Positions 1 to 8,690 of a stretch of DNA of 64,000 nt are shown here, in pieces. Both the position numbers and the translations under genes were made by a program. Below the pieces are notes generated by a model. The model worked only from the letters and a program-made list of their open reading frames with translations. It was not told the origin of the DNA and searched no databases. The stretch's first letter is position 1. The number at the start of each line of letters is the position of its first letter. Source of the DNA: Corynebacterium sp. TAE3-ERU16 (lineage in GTDB: Bacteria > Actinomycetota > Actinomycetes > Mycobacteriales > Mycobacteriaceae); NCBI RefSeq assembly GCF_019209935.1, contig NZ_JAHUTN010000006.1:62001-126000 (forward strand), given 5' to 3'.

Positions 1-858
1 GGACCGGTATCCGGAATCGACGAGCTCCTCGATGCTGGGGCGCCTGTCCGTGAGGTTCGCGCGGGCATCGTTGAGCAGGGCGAGCGTCTCATCCAGGGCG
101 TCGAGGAGTGCCTCGTTGTTCGTTTCGCACATGGCGCGGACCAGTGAAGGAGCACTACCCGCGACGCGGGTGCCGTCGCGGAAGCTGCCAGCGGCGAGCG
201 ACAGGGCGAGCGCCCCTCCGTTGTCGCCGACGATCGCGAGAGACTCGGCGAGCAGGTGCGGCAGATGGGAGATGCGGGCGACCGCGGCATCGTGGTTATC
301 GACCTGTGCCGGGATGACCTCGGCACCGACCCGGGTCGCCATGTGCACGACGTCGATCCAGAGGGACACCCACTGCTCCGGCGGGGGAGTGTCGTCGAGG
401 GCGCGGTCGAAGGTGACCACCCAGGCCGCACCCTTGAACAGGTCCCGTTGGCTGGCGGTCCAGCCGCTGTCCGCCGTACCCGCCATCGGGTGTCCGCCCA
501 CGTAGCGGTCGGCCATCCCGCGCTCGCGCACGAGCTCCAGTACCTTCGCCTTCACGCTCACCACATCGGTGAATCCGCAGTCGGGGGCGTGGTTGTCGAT
601 GGCCTCGAGGAGCGTGGGAATCGCGGGCATCGGGGTCGCCATCACGATCAGGGCACCGCACTCCTGTGCCTTCTTCAGAACGTCGGTGAGGGAGTCGGTC
701 ACGTCGTAGCCGGCATCGGCTGCGGCGTGGGCTGCGGAAGGGGAGCGGTTGTATCCGAACACGGGGTGGCCGGAGGCGGCGAGATCGCGCAGCAGGGAGC
801 CGCCGATCAGGCCGAGTCCGAGGACACAGACGGGCCGGGAAATTACGGTGGTGGTCAT
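1..858 (-). CDS. tyrA: Prephenate/arogenate dehydrogenase TyrA (3' end outside window)
   Basis: Oxidative decarboxylation of prephenate or arogenate on the tyrosine pathway, in the cytosol. The ATG lies at 858 with a GGGAGGA ribosome site 8 bases ahead, and 286 codons are present before the window edge, so the C-terminus is missing. Residues 14-21 read GLGLIGGS, the Rossmann dinucleotide loop, and a GGHPMAG motif follows in the middle, both typical of TyrA. Corynebacterial TyrA is known to use arogenate with NADP; the sequence alone does not decide between the substrates. The gene is divergent from the tRNA deaminase pair, only 37 bp away. Confidence 0.9.
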   Translation of the reverse strand, partial: MTTTVISRPVCVLGLGLIGGSLLRDLAASGHPVFGYNRSPSAAHAAADAGYDVTDSLTDVLKKAQECGALIVMATPMPAIPTLLEAIDNHAPDCGFTDVVSVKAKVLELVRERGMADRYVGGHPMAGTADSGWTASQRDLFKGAAWVVTFDRALDDTPPPEQWVSLWIDVVHMATRVGAEVIPAQVDNHDAAVARISHLPHLLAESLAIVGDNGGALALSLAAGSFRDGTRVAGSAPSLVRAMCETNNEALLDALDETLALLNDARANLTDRRPSIEELVDSGYRS

Positions 859-895
859 CTGACAATCCTCCCATATCGCGACTACGGTTACCGGT

Positions 896-1432
896 ATGGA
901 TTCCAATGGCTTTGACGGCTTCGACGGCGACACCGATGACCATGACGATGATCTCTGCTTCGCCGTGACCGTTTCCCGGGCTGGCGGGGAGTGGGACGTC
1001 CGCGAGATCGACGACTGCTTCGATTCTATCGACGATGCCGTCGCCGCGGTCGGGCGCCTGCGCAGCGAGAGCGCCTCGTTCGCGATGCTCTGCGTCGATG
1101 ACGAGTACTTCCTCATCCTCCGGCCCGCGCCGGGCGGGGTCCGGCTGCTGCTGTCGGACGCGACGATGGCGGTCGGTGACGATCTCGCGGCCGGTGCGCT
1201 GGAGGAGATCGGTGCGGACATTCCGGAACTGGACTCCGATGAGCTGGACAAGGTCGATCCCTGGGCGGAGGGGGACATCGACATCCTCGCCGATCTGGGT
1301 GTCAGTGAACAGGTGATGACCGTCATCTGCGATGACTCGGAGTTGTGGGCCTCCGAGCAACTGCTGCGGATCGCGGCGGAACTCGGCTTCGAGTCCGAGC
1401 TCGCGGACGCCGTCGACCTCGACATCGACTGA
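896..1432 (+). CDS. tRNA adenosine deaminase-associated protein
   Basis: 178-aa acidic protein of the family found directly upstream of tadA in actinobacteria (TIGR03941 type). No enzymatic motif is visible. The N-terminal 20 residues are almost all Asp/Gly and the rest alternates short hydrophobic and acidic stretches. Pairing with TadA, 11 bp downstream on the same strand, suggests a partner role in wobble editing, but the function is not established. The start is supported by a leaderless promoter: TACGGT at 883-888 sits 7 bp before the ATG and there is no Shine-Dalgarno site. Confidence 0.85.
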   Translation: MDSNGFDGFDGDTDDHDDDLCFAVTVSRAGGEWDVREIDDCFDSIDDAVAAVGRLRSESASFAMLCVDDEYFLILRPAPGGVRLLLSDATMAVGDDLAAGALEEIGADIPELDSDELDKVDPWAEGDIDILADLGVSEQVMTVICDDSELWASEQLLRIAAELGFESELADAVDLDID

Positions 1433-1443
1433 CGGTCGCCCGG

Positions 1444-1923
1444 ATGCCGGTCCTACCCGCCCCGGAAGGGCTGATCCGCGCGGAGACACTCATGCACCGG
1501 GCGATCGAGGTTGCCCGGACGACCCCGCCCGGAGACGTGCCGGTCGGGGCGGTCGTCATCGATTCCTCGGGCCGGGAACTCGCCGTGGCGACCAACCGCC
1601 GGGAGGCTGACGGTGACCCCACCGCGCACGCGGAGATCCTCGCGATCCGGCGTGCCGCGGCACTCCACGGCGACGGGTGGAGGCTGTCCGGATGCACCCT
1701 CGTCGTGACTCTGGAACCGTGCACGATGTGTGCCGGAGCGCTCCTGGATGCCCGCGTCGACGAGATCATCTTCGGGGCCCACGAGCCCAGGACCGGGGCG
1801 TGCGGCAGTGTCCACGACGTTCTCCGACCGCCCGGGACGATGCGTTGGCCCGAAGTCCGCGGGGGGATCCTGGGTGGGCTGTGCGCCGAACTCATGACCG
1901 GTTTCTTCGGTCGGCTCCGGTGA
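1444..1923 (+). CDS. tadA: tRNA-specific adenosine deaminase TadA
   Basis: Zinc-dependent deaminase converting A34 to inosine in tRNA-Arg(ACG). The 159-aa protein has the CDA fold signature: H62-A-E64 with the proton-shuttling Glu, and P92-C93-T-M-C96 as zinc ligands. Length and motif spacing match the bacterial family. The ATG at 1444 follows the upstream gene by 11 bp and leaves the whole conserved core; a longer reading frame upstream overlaps the preceding gene and is less likely. Transcription is probably shared with the deaminase-associated gene. Confidence 0.92.
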   Translation: MPVLPAPEGLIRAETLMHRAIEVARTTPPGDVPVGAVVIDSSGRELAVATNRREADGDPTAHAEILAIRRAAALHGDGWRLSGCTLVVTLEPCTMCAGALLDARVDEIIFGAHEPRTGACGSVHDVLRPPGTMRWPEVRGGILGGLCAELMTGFFGRLR

Positions 1924-2202
1924 CATCCGGGGTTTTCTCAACCGTGGTGATTGGTCATATGACGTTTTCCCCGTGACTCTCGGAGTCCTCTTCCGGAACC
2001 CTGTCGGGAAAAACTGTTGTCCCACTTCAGCGCACATTTCTATGGGGATCCTGTGGGGCACCTGAACTACCGTTCAAGTGATACTTTTTGACGGCTGTGC
2101 CAGATAACATTCCGGATAAAGTTGCCGCCCGAACGTGCCGGATCTGCGGAACGCACCTAGTATGGGGCTTCCGATCGACCGACTGACAAAGGAGATTTCA
2201 TC

Positions 2203-2400
2203 ATGGGTTTCGAGAGCAAGGCCAATGACCTCGGCGGCAAGATCAAGGAAGGCGTCGGCGAGGCCACCGACAACGAGAAGCTGGCCAACGAGGGCCGCGC
2301 CGACCAGGTCAAGTCCGACATCAAGGAAGGCGTCGAGAAGGCCGAGGAGGCCGTCCGTGACGCCGCCGACAAGGTCAAGGACATCTTCGACAAGAAGTAG
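2203..2400 (+). CDS. CsbD family stress protein
   Basis: 65-aa, highly charged, Lys/Glu/Ala-rich protein with the CsbD pattern (GGKIKEGVGEATDNEKLANEG). CsbD-like proteins are general stress proteins of unknown mechanism, sigma-B controlled in Bacillus. A strong ribosome site AAAGGAG lies 7 bases before the ATG. TAGTAT at 2158-2163 is a good -10 hexamer; no matching -35 is evident. The 279 bp between tadA and this gene holds this promoter and a short hairpin near 1975-1987 but no other gene. Confidence 0.88.
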   Translation: MGFESKANDLGGKIKEGVGEATDNEKLANEGRADQVKSDIKEGVEKAEEAVRDAADKVKDIFDKK

Positions 2401-2472
2401 GAAGTAGACCGCGACCTCGCGGCTGGCATGGGAATTTGTTGCCCGACGCCCCGTGCGGTTAGGCTGGTCGGC

Positions 2473-2563
2473 GGTGGCGTGTCCGAGCGGCCGAAGGTGC
2501 TCGCCTCGAAAGCGAGTGTTGGGTAATCCCCAACCGGGGGTTCAAATCCCCCCGCCACCGCCA
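2473..2563 (+). tRNA. tRNA-Ser (anticodon CGA)
   Basis: Seven-base acceptor stem GGTGGCG/CGCCACC, discriminator G and encoded CCA (2561-2563). The anticodon stem CTCGC/GCGAG frames the loop CTCGAAA, giving anticodon CGA. A long variable arm, typical of serine tRNAs, and the T-loop GTTCAAATC are present. A -10-like TAGGCT at 2460-2465 precedes it. Confidence 0.96.
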
Positions 2564-2567
2564 GTCG

Positions 2568-2600
2568 AAGAGACCCCCGGAGTTCCGGGGGTCTCTTTTC
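2568..2600 (+). terminator. Rho-independent terminator after tRNA-Ser
   Basis: Perfect 13-bp stem with a 4-base loop AGTT followed by TTTT, ending tRNA-Ser transcription and separating it from the MMPL gene. Confidence 0.9.
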
Positions 2601-2750
2601 TGTTTCGGGTGTATTCGGGCGCTCCACGCGCCGGTGCGCGGTGTCCATTACAGTGGCACGGGTACCGCGCCGCGGTGGTGCGACGGACCACGCGGGTTCC
2701 GTATCCTGAGATATGCCGACGAATCCCGCCGTGACAGAGGAGAAACACCT

Positions 2751-5216
2751 GTGGCCAAGCTGCTGTATAAACTCGGACGCTGGTCCTTCCGGCGGAAATG
2801 GGTCGTCCTCGTCGCGTGGGTGATCATCATCGCGGGTGTCGGCGGCAGTGCGGGGGCCCTCCAGCGGGGGTTCAACGACATCTTCAACATCCCCGGTACC
2901 GCCTCTGAGGCGGCCGCTGACTCCCTGGTCCGGAACTTCCCGGACCAGCGCAACCCGCTGACCTCCACGGGCGTGACCATGGTCTTCGCCGCCCCGGAGG
3001 GGCAACGGCTCGACGAGCCCCGCTACACGGAGGCCATGGACCGGGTCATCGCCGACATCGACGAGCACGTACCCGGTGTGATCGACCGCGACCGTTTCGG
3101 CAACCCTGTCAGGCTCAACCCGCAGCTGCAGAAGGCGGTCATCGAGCAGTCCGTCTCCGCGGGACTCCCGGAGGAGACCGCTGAGGCGGACGCGAAGAAC
3201 CTCTCCCTCGTCAGTGATGACGGACGGATCGGCTACACCAGTTTCAGCCTCGATGTGCCCCTTCCCGCCGATGTCACGGACGAACAGCGTACCGCCATCC
3301 GCCACGCCATGGACATCGGCCGCGAGGCCGGACTCCGGGTGGAGACCGGAGGCCCCGCCTTCGGCGACCCCCTGGTGATCAAATCGACGAGCGAGATGAT
3401 CGGCCTGGGCGTCGCGTTCCTCGTGCTGCTGTTCACGTTCGGTTCCTTCGTCGCCGCAGGTCTGCCGCTGATCACCGCCGTCACCGGCATATCCGTGGGC
3501 TCCTCCGCGATCCTCATCGCCACCCACTTCGCGCCCCTGAATAACGTCACACCGGTTCTGGCTGTGATGCTCGGTCTCGCCGTCGGTGTGGACTACACCC
3601 TGTTCATCCTGTCCCGCTACCGCGCCGAACGGGGGCACGGGCGCGGGCGAGACTCCGCGGAACACGCCGCGGGCATGGCCGTCGGCACCGCGGGTTCCGC
3701 AGTCGTGTTCGCCGGCCTCACCGTCATCATCGCCCTGGTCGCCCTGACGATGGTCCGCATCCCCTTCCTCTCCTGGATGGGCGTCTCCGCCGCATTCACC
3801 GTCGCGGTCGCGGTCGCCGTCGCGCTCACCCTCCTGCCTGCGCTGCTCGGGTTGTTCGGGCGGTTCGCGTTCGCGGGCCGGGTTCCGGGCCTCGGGTCAC
3901 GCCACCGTCGGGGACGGGACGAATCCGCGGACGGGGAAGGACCACGGAAACGTTCCATGGGCCGTACCTGGGTGACGTTCGTGCACCGGGCACCCGCACT
4001 CGTGCTGACCGTCGTCGTCCTCGGGCTGTCCGCGCTGTCCTATCCGGTCCTCAACCTGCAGATGGCGCTGCCGTCGGACAGCACATTCAGCAAGAGCTCC
4101 ACGCAACGGAAATCCGCGGATCTGCTGGCCGAGGGCTTCGGTGCGGGAATCAACTCCCCGTTCCTCATGATCATCGACGCCCATGACGTCGACCCCGATG
4201 CCCAGATCCTCCGCCCCCTCGTCGATGCCCAGCGTGAGACAGATCCCGAGGAATTCAATCCCGGGACCGCGGCGGCGATGGCCTCGTACGCCTACGTCGC
4301 GCAGCGCTACAACACGAATCCGGACATCAAGCACGTCCAGATCATCGGGCTCTCCGAGGACACGCGGGCCGCCCAGCTCCTGATCACCCCGCGCAGCGGC
4401 CCCGCCGATACCGTGACCTCCCAGCTGCTCGGCTCGCTGCGTGCGAGCGACCGCGAGATCGAGGAGGCCACCGGCATCGACATCGGCGTCACCGGCCTCA
4501 CCCCGATCCAGCGGGACGTGACGAAGAAGCTCGCCGAGGCGATGCCCATCTACCTCGCCGTCGTCGTCGGACTCGCCATCGTGCTCCTGCTCGTGGTGTT
4601 CCGCTCCATCATGGTGCCCGTCATCGCGGGTCTCGGGTTCCTGCTGTCGGTCGGAGCCGCCTTCGGTGTCACCGTCCTGTTCTGGCAGGAGGGGCTGTGG
4701 GGCATCGTCGACACGCCGGCCCCGATCATCTCGTTCATGCCGATCTTCCTCATCGGCGTCACCTTCGGTCTCGCGATGGACTACCAGATGTTCCTGGTGA
4801 CCCGCATGCGTGAGCACTGGATAGCCACCGGCGGGAAGCGTTCCGGGGGATCGCGCTACAACGCCGTCGAGGAATCCGTCATCGAGGGGTTCAGCATGGG
4901 GGCCCGCGTGGTCACCTCGGCGGCGCTCATCATGATCGCCGTGTTCGCCGCGTTCATCGACCAGCCGCTGCCATTCATCAAGATCTTCGGCTTCGCCCTC
5001 GGCGCGGGTGTCCTCTTCGACGCCTTCTTCATCCGCATGGGCCTCGTGCCCGCGGCGATGTTCCTGCTGGGCCGCGCGACCTGGTGGATGCCGAAGTGGC
5101 TGGATCGCGTCCTGCCGACCCTGGACATCGAGGGTGCCGTGCTGGAGGAACAGTTCGAGGAAAGCGCACCCGCCACGGATGAACCCGCCCCGGCGGGTGC
5201 AGGCACACGCCGCTGA
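2751..5216 (+). CDS. MMPL/RND-family lipid transporter (CmpL3-like)
   Basis: 821-aa membrane transporter with two MMPL halves. Each half has a soluble loop after the first helix (residues about 40-210 and 430-600) and then five to six hydrophobic helices carrying the hallmark GVDYTLFILSRYR and FGLAMDYQMFLVTR motifs, where the buried Asp and Tyr relay protons. In corynebacteria such proteins export mycolic acid-type lipids (trehalose monocorynomycolate) to the envelope. The position next to tRNA-Ser and tyrA resembles CmpL3 of C. glutamicum, which is inference from remembered synteny. The start is GTG at 2751 with AGAGGAG upstream, chosen over longer frames that would include the promoter TATCCT at 2702. 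Confidence 0.9.
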   Translation: MAKLLYKLGRWSFRRKWVVLVAWVIIIAGVGGSAGALQRGFNDIFNIPGTASEAAADSLVRNFPDQRNPLTSTGVTMVFAAPEGQRLDEPRYTEAMDRVIADIDEHVPGVIDRDRFGNPVRLNPQLQKAVIEQSVSAGLPEETAEADAKNLSLVSDDGRIGYTSFSLDVPLPADVTDEQRTAIRHAMDIGREAGLRVETGGPAFGDPLVIKSTSEMIGLGVAFLVLLFTFGSFVAAGLPLITAVTGISVGSSAILIATHFAPLNNVTPVLAVMLGLAVGVDYTLFILSRYRAERGHGRGRDSAEHAAGMAVGTAGSAVVFAGLTVIIALVALTMVRIPFLSWMGVSAAFTVAVAVAVALTLLPALLGLFGRFAFAGRVPGLGSRHRRGRDESADGEGPRKRSMGRTWVTFVHRAPALVLTVVVLGLSALSYPVLNLQMALPSDSTFSKSSTQRKSADLLAEGFGAGINSPFLMIIDAHDVDPDAQILRPLVDAQRETDPEEFNPGTAAAMASYAYVAQRYNTNPDIKHVQIIGLSEDTRAAQLLITPRSGPADTVTSQLLGSLRASDREIEEATGIDIGVTGLTPIQRDVTKKLAEAMPIYLAVVVGLAIVLLLVVFRSIMVPVIAGLGFLLSVGAAFGVTVLFWQEGLWGIVDTPAPIISFMPIFLIGVTFGLAMDYQMFLVTRMREHWIATGGKRSGGSRYNAVEESVIEGFSMGARVVTSAALIMIAVFAAFIDQPLPFIKIFGFALGAGVLFDAFFIRMGLVPAAMFLLGRATWWMPKWLDRVLPTLDIEGAVLEEQFEESAPATDEPAPAGAGTRR

Positions 5217-5252
5217 CCGACACCCGGCCGCACCGGCACTACAGTGACAGTC

Positions 5253-6497
5253 ATGACTGACACCACCTTCACCCTCGGCACCCGCCTGGAGTCCAGCCCC
5301 CACGGGCGCACCGGGGTGATCCACACCCCGCACGGCGACATCGCCACCCCGGCGTTCATCCCGGTGGCGACCAAGGCCACGGTGAAGACCCTCACCCCGG
5401 AGCAGATCCGGCAGACCGGTGCGCAGGCGATCCTCTCCAACGCCTACCACCTCTACCTCCAGCCGGGCCCCGACATCGTCGACACCGCCGGAGGGGTCGC
5501 CGCCTTCGAGAACTGGCACGGACCCACCTACACCGACTCCGGGGGATTCCAGGTCATGAGCCTCGGTGTCGGCTTCAAGAAGGTCCTGGCAATGGACACC
5601 ACGAACCTGACCGCCGCCGACGTGAAGGCCCGAAGCAAGGACCGCTTCGCGCACGTCGACGAGGACGGTGTGGACTTCCGCAGCGTCATCGACGGGTCGA
5701 AGCACCGCTTCACCCCGGAGGTGTCCATGCAGATCCAGCACCAGCTCGGGGCCGACATCATGTTCGCCTTCGACGAGCTGACCACCCTCATGGACACCCG
5801 CGAGTACCAGGACGCCTCCGTCGAGCGGACCCACCGCTGGGCCCGCCGTTGCCTCGAGGAACACAACCGGCTGACGGAACAGCGCGTCGGCAAGCCGCTG
5901 CAGTCCCTGTGGGGGGTCGTGCAGGGGGCACAGTACGAGGACCTGCGCAGGCAGGCCACCCGGGGTCTGGTGGCGCTCTCGGAGGAGTTCCGTGCGGAGG
6001 GGAAACGCGGTTTCGGTGGCTACGGCATCGGCGGCGCCCTGGAGAAGGAACGTCTCGGCACCATCGTCGGCTGGGTGTGCGATGAACTGCCCGTCGACGC
6101 GCCCCGGCACCTGCTGGGTATCTCCGAGCCGGATGACCTGTTCACCGCCATCGAGGCCGGCGCCGACACCTTCGACTGCGTCGCGCCCACGCGCCTCGGC
6201 CGCCGCGGCGGCGTCTACACCCTCGACGGGCGCATGACGCTGACCGGGGCGCGCTTCAAGCGCGATTTCGCGGGCATCGACGAGGAGCTCGGCGGCTACG
6301 TCAGCGAGAACTACTCCCGCGCCTACATCCACCACCTGCTCAAGGCGAAGGAGTTCCTGGCGGGCACGCTGTGCACGATGCACAACCTCCACTTCATGAT
6401 CCGTCTCGTCGACGGGATCCGGGACGCCATCGAGTCGGGGGACTACGAGGTGTACCGGGACGAGTTCATGGGCCGCTACTACGCGTCGAAACGGTAG
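5253..6497 (+). CDS. tgt: tRNA-guanine(34) transglycosylase, zinc-site-less variant
   Basis: Replaces guanine 34 of GUN-anticodon tRNAs with preQ1 or queuine. The 414-aa protein keeps the catalytic set: D95 in TDSGGFQ, D174 in FAFDEL and nucleophile D308 in FDCVAPTR. Two departures stand out. The zinc motif CxCxxC is replaced by L346, G348 and S351 while H377 is kept. The substrate loop reads GYGIGGALE instead of the preQ1-type GLAVGE, closer to queuine-type enzymes. About 30 extra residues lie between the SLG and DGVDF elements. Transcription is leaderless: TACAGT at 5240-5245, 7 bp before the ATG. The next two genes, a YhhQ transporter and GluQ-RS, also belong to queuosine metabolism. Confidence 0.9.
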   Translation: MTDTTFTLGTRLESSPHGRTGVIHTPHGDIATPAFIPVATKATVKTLTPEQIRQTGAQAILSNAYHLYLQPGPDIVDTAGGVAAFENWHGPTYTDSGGFQVMSLGVGFKKVLAMDTTNLTAADVKARSKDRFAHVDEDGVDFRSVIDGSKHRFTPEVSMQIQHQLGADIMFAFDELTTLMDTREYQDASVERTHRWARRCLEEHNRLTEQRVGKPLQSLWGVVQGAQYEDLRRQATRGLVALSEEFRAEGKRGFGGYGIGGALEKERLGTIVGWVCDELPVDAPRHLLGISEPDDLFTAIEAGADTFDCVAPTRLGRRGGVYTLDGRMTLTGARFKRDFAGIDEELGGYVSENYSRAYIHHLLKAKEFLAGTLCTMHNLHFMIRLVDGIRDAIESGDYEVYRDEFMGRYYASKR

Positions 6498-6568
6498 GTG
6501 GTTCCGGTCGGGCGGTGTCGGGCCCTACCGGGGCCGTCGTCGGTGACAGCCCTGTGGGCGGGCGTTGA

Positions 6569-7276
6569 TCAGTAGTTCTCGCGTTTCTTCACCCAGGCGA
6601 TGGCCGCGTACGTCAGCGGCATCATGATGACCTCGATCGCGGTCTTCCAGAGGAATCCGACGAGAGTGTAGTTGACGGTGTCGCCGACGGTGGTGATGCC
6701 GATGACGGGTGCGGCGATGAGGCAGAACAGCAGGGTGTCGCCGAATTCGCCGACGATCGTGGAGCCGATGAGGCGGGCCCACAGGGTTTTCTCGCCGGTG
6801 CGTCTCTTGATGGCGACGAGGACGTAGGAGTTGAGCAGCTGGCCGGCGAGATAGCCGACGAGCGAGGCGATGACGATGCGGGGAACCACGCCGAGGACGC
6901 TGGCGAACGAATCCTGGCCGTCGTAGAAGTCTGCGGCGGGTAGCGCGATGGCGACGGTGAACGCGGCGACGGCGAGGAGCATGGCGGCGAACCCGGTCCA
7001 GATGGCGCGGCGGGTGGCGCGGAAGCCGTAGCACTCCGCCAGGACGTCGCCGATGATGTAGGCGAGGGGGAAGAGGAAGAAGGCGCCGTCGGTGATGATC
7101 GGTCCGAGCGTCACCCCCTTGGTGGCGGTGATGTTCGAGATCACGAACACGGAGACGAACAGTGCCAGCAGCACGGGGTAGTAGGAGCGCTGGACGGGGA
7201 TGAAACGGGCGTTCGCGGACGCTGCGGAGGTGTCGGCAGCGCCCTGCCCAGACGGGATCTCGGAGTGTGTTGTCAT
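6569..7276 (-). CDS. YhhQ/VUT-family queuosine precursor transporter
   Basis: 235-aa integral membrane protein with about six helices and the family signatures SNITATKGVTLG, AYIIGDVLAECYG and the C-terminal WKTAIEVIMMPLTY. YhhQ-type ECF-independent transporters import preQ0, preQ1 or queuine. It sits between tgt and GluQ-RS, so import of a queuosine precursor is the natural role. The start is ATG at 7276; an in-frame ATG at 7285 would add three residues. It is convergent with tgt and divergent from GluQ-RS. The N-terminal 30 residues are poorly conserved Ser/Ala-rich sequence. Confidence 0.85.
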   Translation of the reverse strand: MTTHSEIPSGQGAADTSAASANARFIPVQRSYYPVLLALFVSVFVISNITATKGVTLGPIITDGAFFLFPLAYIIGDVLAECYGFRATRRAIWTGFAAMLLAVAAFTVAIALPAADFYDGQDSFASVLGVVPRIVIASLVGYLAGQLLNSYVLVAIKRRTGEKTLWARLIGSTIVGEFGDTLLFCLIAAPVIGITTVGDTVNYTLVGFLWKTAIEVIMMPLTYAAIAWVKKRENY

Positions 7277-7351
7277 GGCGAACATCGTGCCACAGGGGCT
7301 ACCGGTGTCACCCACCGCAGCCCGCATCACCGCGGCCGTTAGCATGGTCCC

Positions 7352-8287
7352 ATGTCAGATTCCTCGTCCGGCGCCGGTCGCTACGCGCCCTCACCCAGTG
7401 GTGACCTGCACTTCGGCAACCTGCGGACGGCGGTGCTCGCGTGGCTGTTCGCCCGGCGATCGGGCCGTCGTTTCCTGTTGCGCGTGGAGGACATCGACAC
7501 GCAGCGGTCATCGACAGAGTCCGCGGAACGGCAGATCGAGGACCTGGTCACGCTGGGACTCGACTTCGACGGTGAGGTGTGGTCCCAGCGGGACCGGTAT
7601 CCCGCCTACGCGGACGTGGTCGACGGACTGCGTGCCCGCGGACTCGTCTACGAGTGCTACTGCTCGCGCCGGGAGATCCGGGAGGCGTCCGGTGCCCCGC
7701 ACGTTCTCCCCGGCTGCTATCCCGGCACGTGCCGGGATCTGGATGAGGTGACGCGGGAACGACGCCGCGCGGAACTCGCCGCGGACAACCGTGTCCCGGC
7801 GCTCCGGCTCCGTGCGGAGGTCACGGAATGGACGGTGCACGACCACTACGCCGGTGAGTACACCGGTGAGGTCGATGATCTGGTGTTGCGTCGCGGGGGC
7901 GGTTGCCCGGACTGGGCGTACAACCTCGCGGTCACGGTCGATGACGCCGCGCAGGGCGTCGACCAGGTCGTGCGCGGGCGGGATCTGTTGTCGTCGGCGC
8001 CCCGCCAGGCGTATCTGGCGCATCTGCTCGGTTATCCGGAGGTGGGGTACGTGCACGTGCCGCTGGTGCTGGGGTCGGAGGGGAGACGGCTGGCGAAGCG
8101 GGATGGAGCGGTGACTCTGCGGCAGATGCTCGACAAAGAGTCGATCGATGCGATCCGCGGCCGGATAGCCCGGTCGGTGGGAGTCGACGGGGTCTCCGAC
8201 ATGCCCGGCCTACTGGAGCGCTTCGATCCCGCTGCCCTCCCCGGTGATGATGTGGTGTGGGTGGCACCGGATCAGCGGGGGAGCTGA
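7352..8287 (+). CDS. gluQ: Glutamyl-Q tRNA(Asp) synthetase
   Basis: Truncated GluRS paralogue that attaches glutamate to the queuosine of tRNA-Asp. The 311-aa protein contains only the catalytic domain: HFGN at 20-23 is the HIGH-type motif, and RLAKRDGAV near residue 250 is the KMSKS-type motif. The zinc-binding CYC...Y...C set is present near residues 101-127, and there is no anticodon-binding domain. Leaderless start: TAGCAT at 7340-7345, 6 bp ahead of the ATG. Together with tgt and the transporter this forms a queuosine salvage and use group. Confidence 0.9.
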   Translation: MSDSSSGAGRYAPSPSGDLHFGNLRTAVLAWLFARRSGRRFLLRVEDIDTQRSSTESAERQIEDLVTLGLDFDGEVWSQRDRYPAYADVVDGLRARGLVYECYCSRREIREASGAPHVLPGCYPGTCRDLDEVTRERRRAELAADNRVPALRLRAEVTEWTVHDHYAGEYTGEVDDLVLRRGGGCPDWAYNLAVTVDDAAQGVDQVVRGRDLLSSAPRQAYLAHLLGYPEVGYVHVPLVLGSEGRRLAKRDGAVTLRQMLDKESIDAIRGRIARSVGVDGVSDMPGLLERFDPAALPGDDVVWVAPDQRGS

Positions 8288-8374
8288 ATCGTTGCCGGGG
8301 CCGCCCCGTACGTGGACCCCGGGAAACACCGTCGACGTCCACCGTGCGCTGTGCCGGTGGTACCCGGACGAAAA

Positions 8375-8400
8375 AAGAGACACCGAATGCGGTGTCTCTT
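8375..8400. terminator. Bidirectional terminator
   Basis: 10-bp stem AAGAGACACC/GGTGTCTCTT around GAATGC, with A6 at its left side and a T-rich right side, so it can serve both the rightward GluQ-RS gene and the leftward gene ending at 8403. Confidence 0.85.
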
Positions 8401-8402
8401 TC

Positions 8403-8654
8403 TCAGCGTCCGAGAAAACGGCGCCAGACGCGCTTCGCGAGTCCCCGGTCCGGCTCCGGTTCGGGTTCCGGCGGGGACGCCGGCTCCGGGGGAGGGGTAT
8501 CTTCCGGGACAGCCGGAAGATCCGTGGCGTCGGAACCGGTGCTCTCCGGTGCCGGAGAATCGGATGCTGTCTCCATGTCCGGATCCTCCGCCGCGGCGTC
8601 CGCGGCAGCCCCGGAGACCCGGTTCCGGGTTCCGTCCCCCGGGGGGTCGGCCAC
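8403..8654 (-). CDS. Pro/Glu-rich small protein, uncertain
   Basis: 83 codons from a GTG at 8654: a low-complexity acidic Pro/Glu/Asp/Ser stretch followed by a basic tail ending GLAKRVWRRFLGR. The stop codon lies directly before the terminator hairpin at 8400, which favours a real gene. The frame is the same as that of the upstream Roadblock gene, whose TGA stop at 8691-8693 is followed by 12 open codons before this GTG. No ribosome site precedes the GTG. It may be a separate small ORF, a readthrough extension or a former C-terminal tail. No function is recognised. Confidence 0.35.
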   Translation of the reverse strand: MADPPGDGTRNRVSGAAADAAAEDPDMETASDSPAPESTGSDATDLPAVPEDTPPPEPASPPEPEPEPDRGLAKRVWRRFLGR

Positions 8655-8690
8655 CTCAGACGTGAGTCCGGCCCGGATGCCCAGGGTGCT

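Noticed and set aside
296..1489. 397-codon minus-strand frame over the tyrA start and the deaminase-associated gene
   Set aside because: Its translation is Arg/Gly/Asp-rich and antisense to two well-supported genes; tyrA lies in another frame of the same strand.
3897..6392. 831-codon minus-strand frame opposite the MMPL and tgt genes
   Set aside because: Antisense mirror of high-GC codon use; repetitive Val/Glu/Gly/Asp composition and no family pattern.
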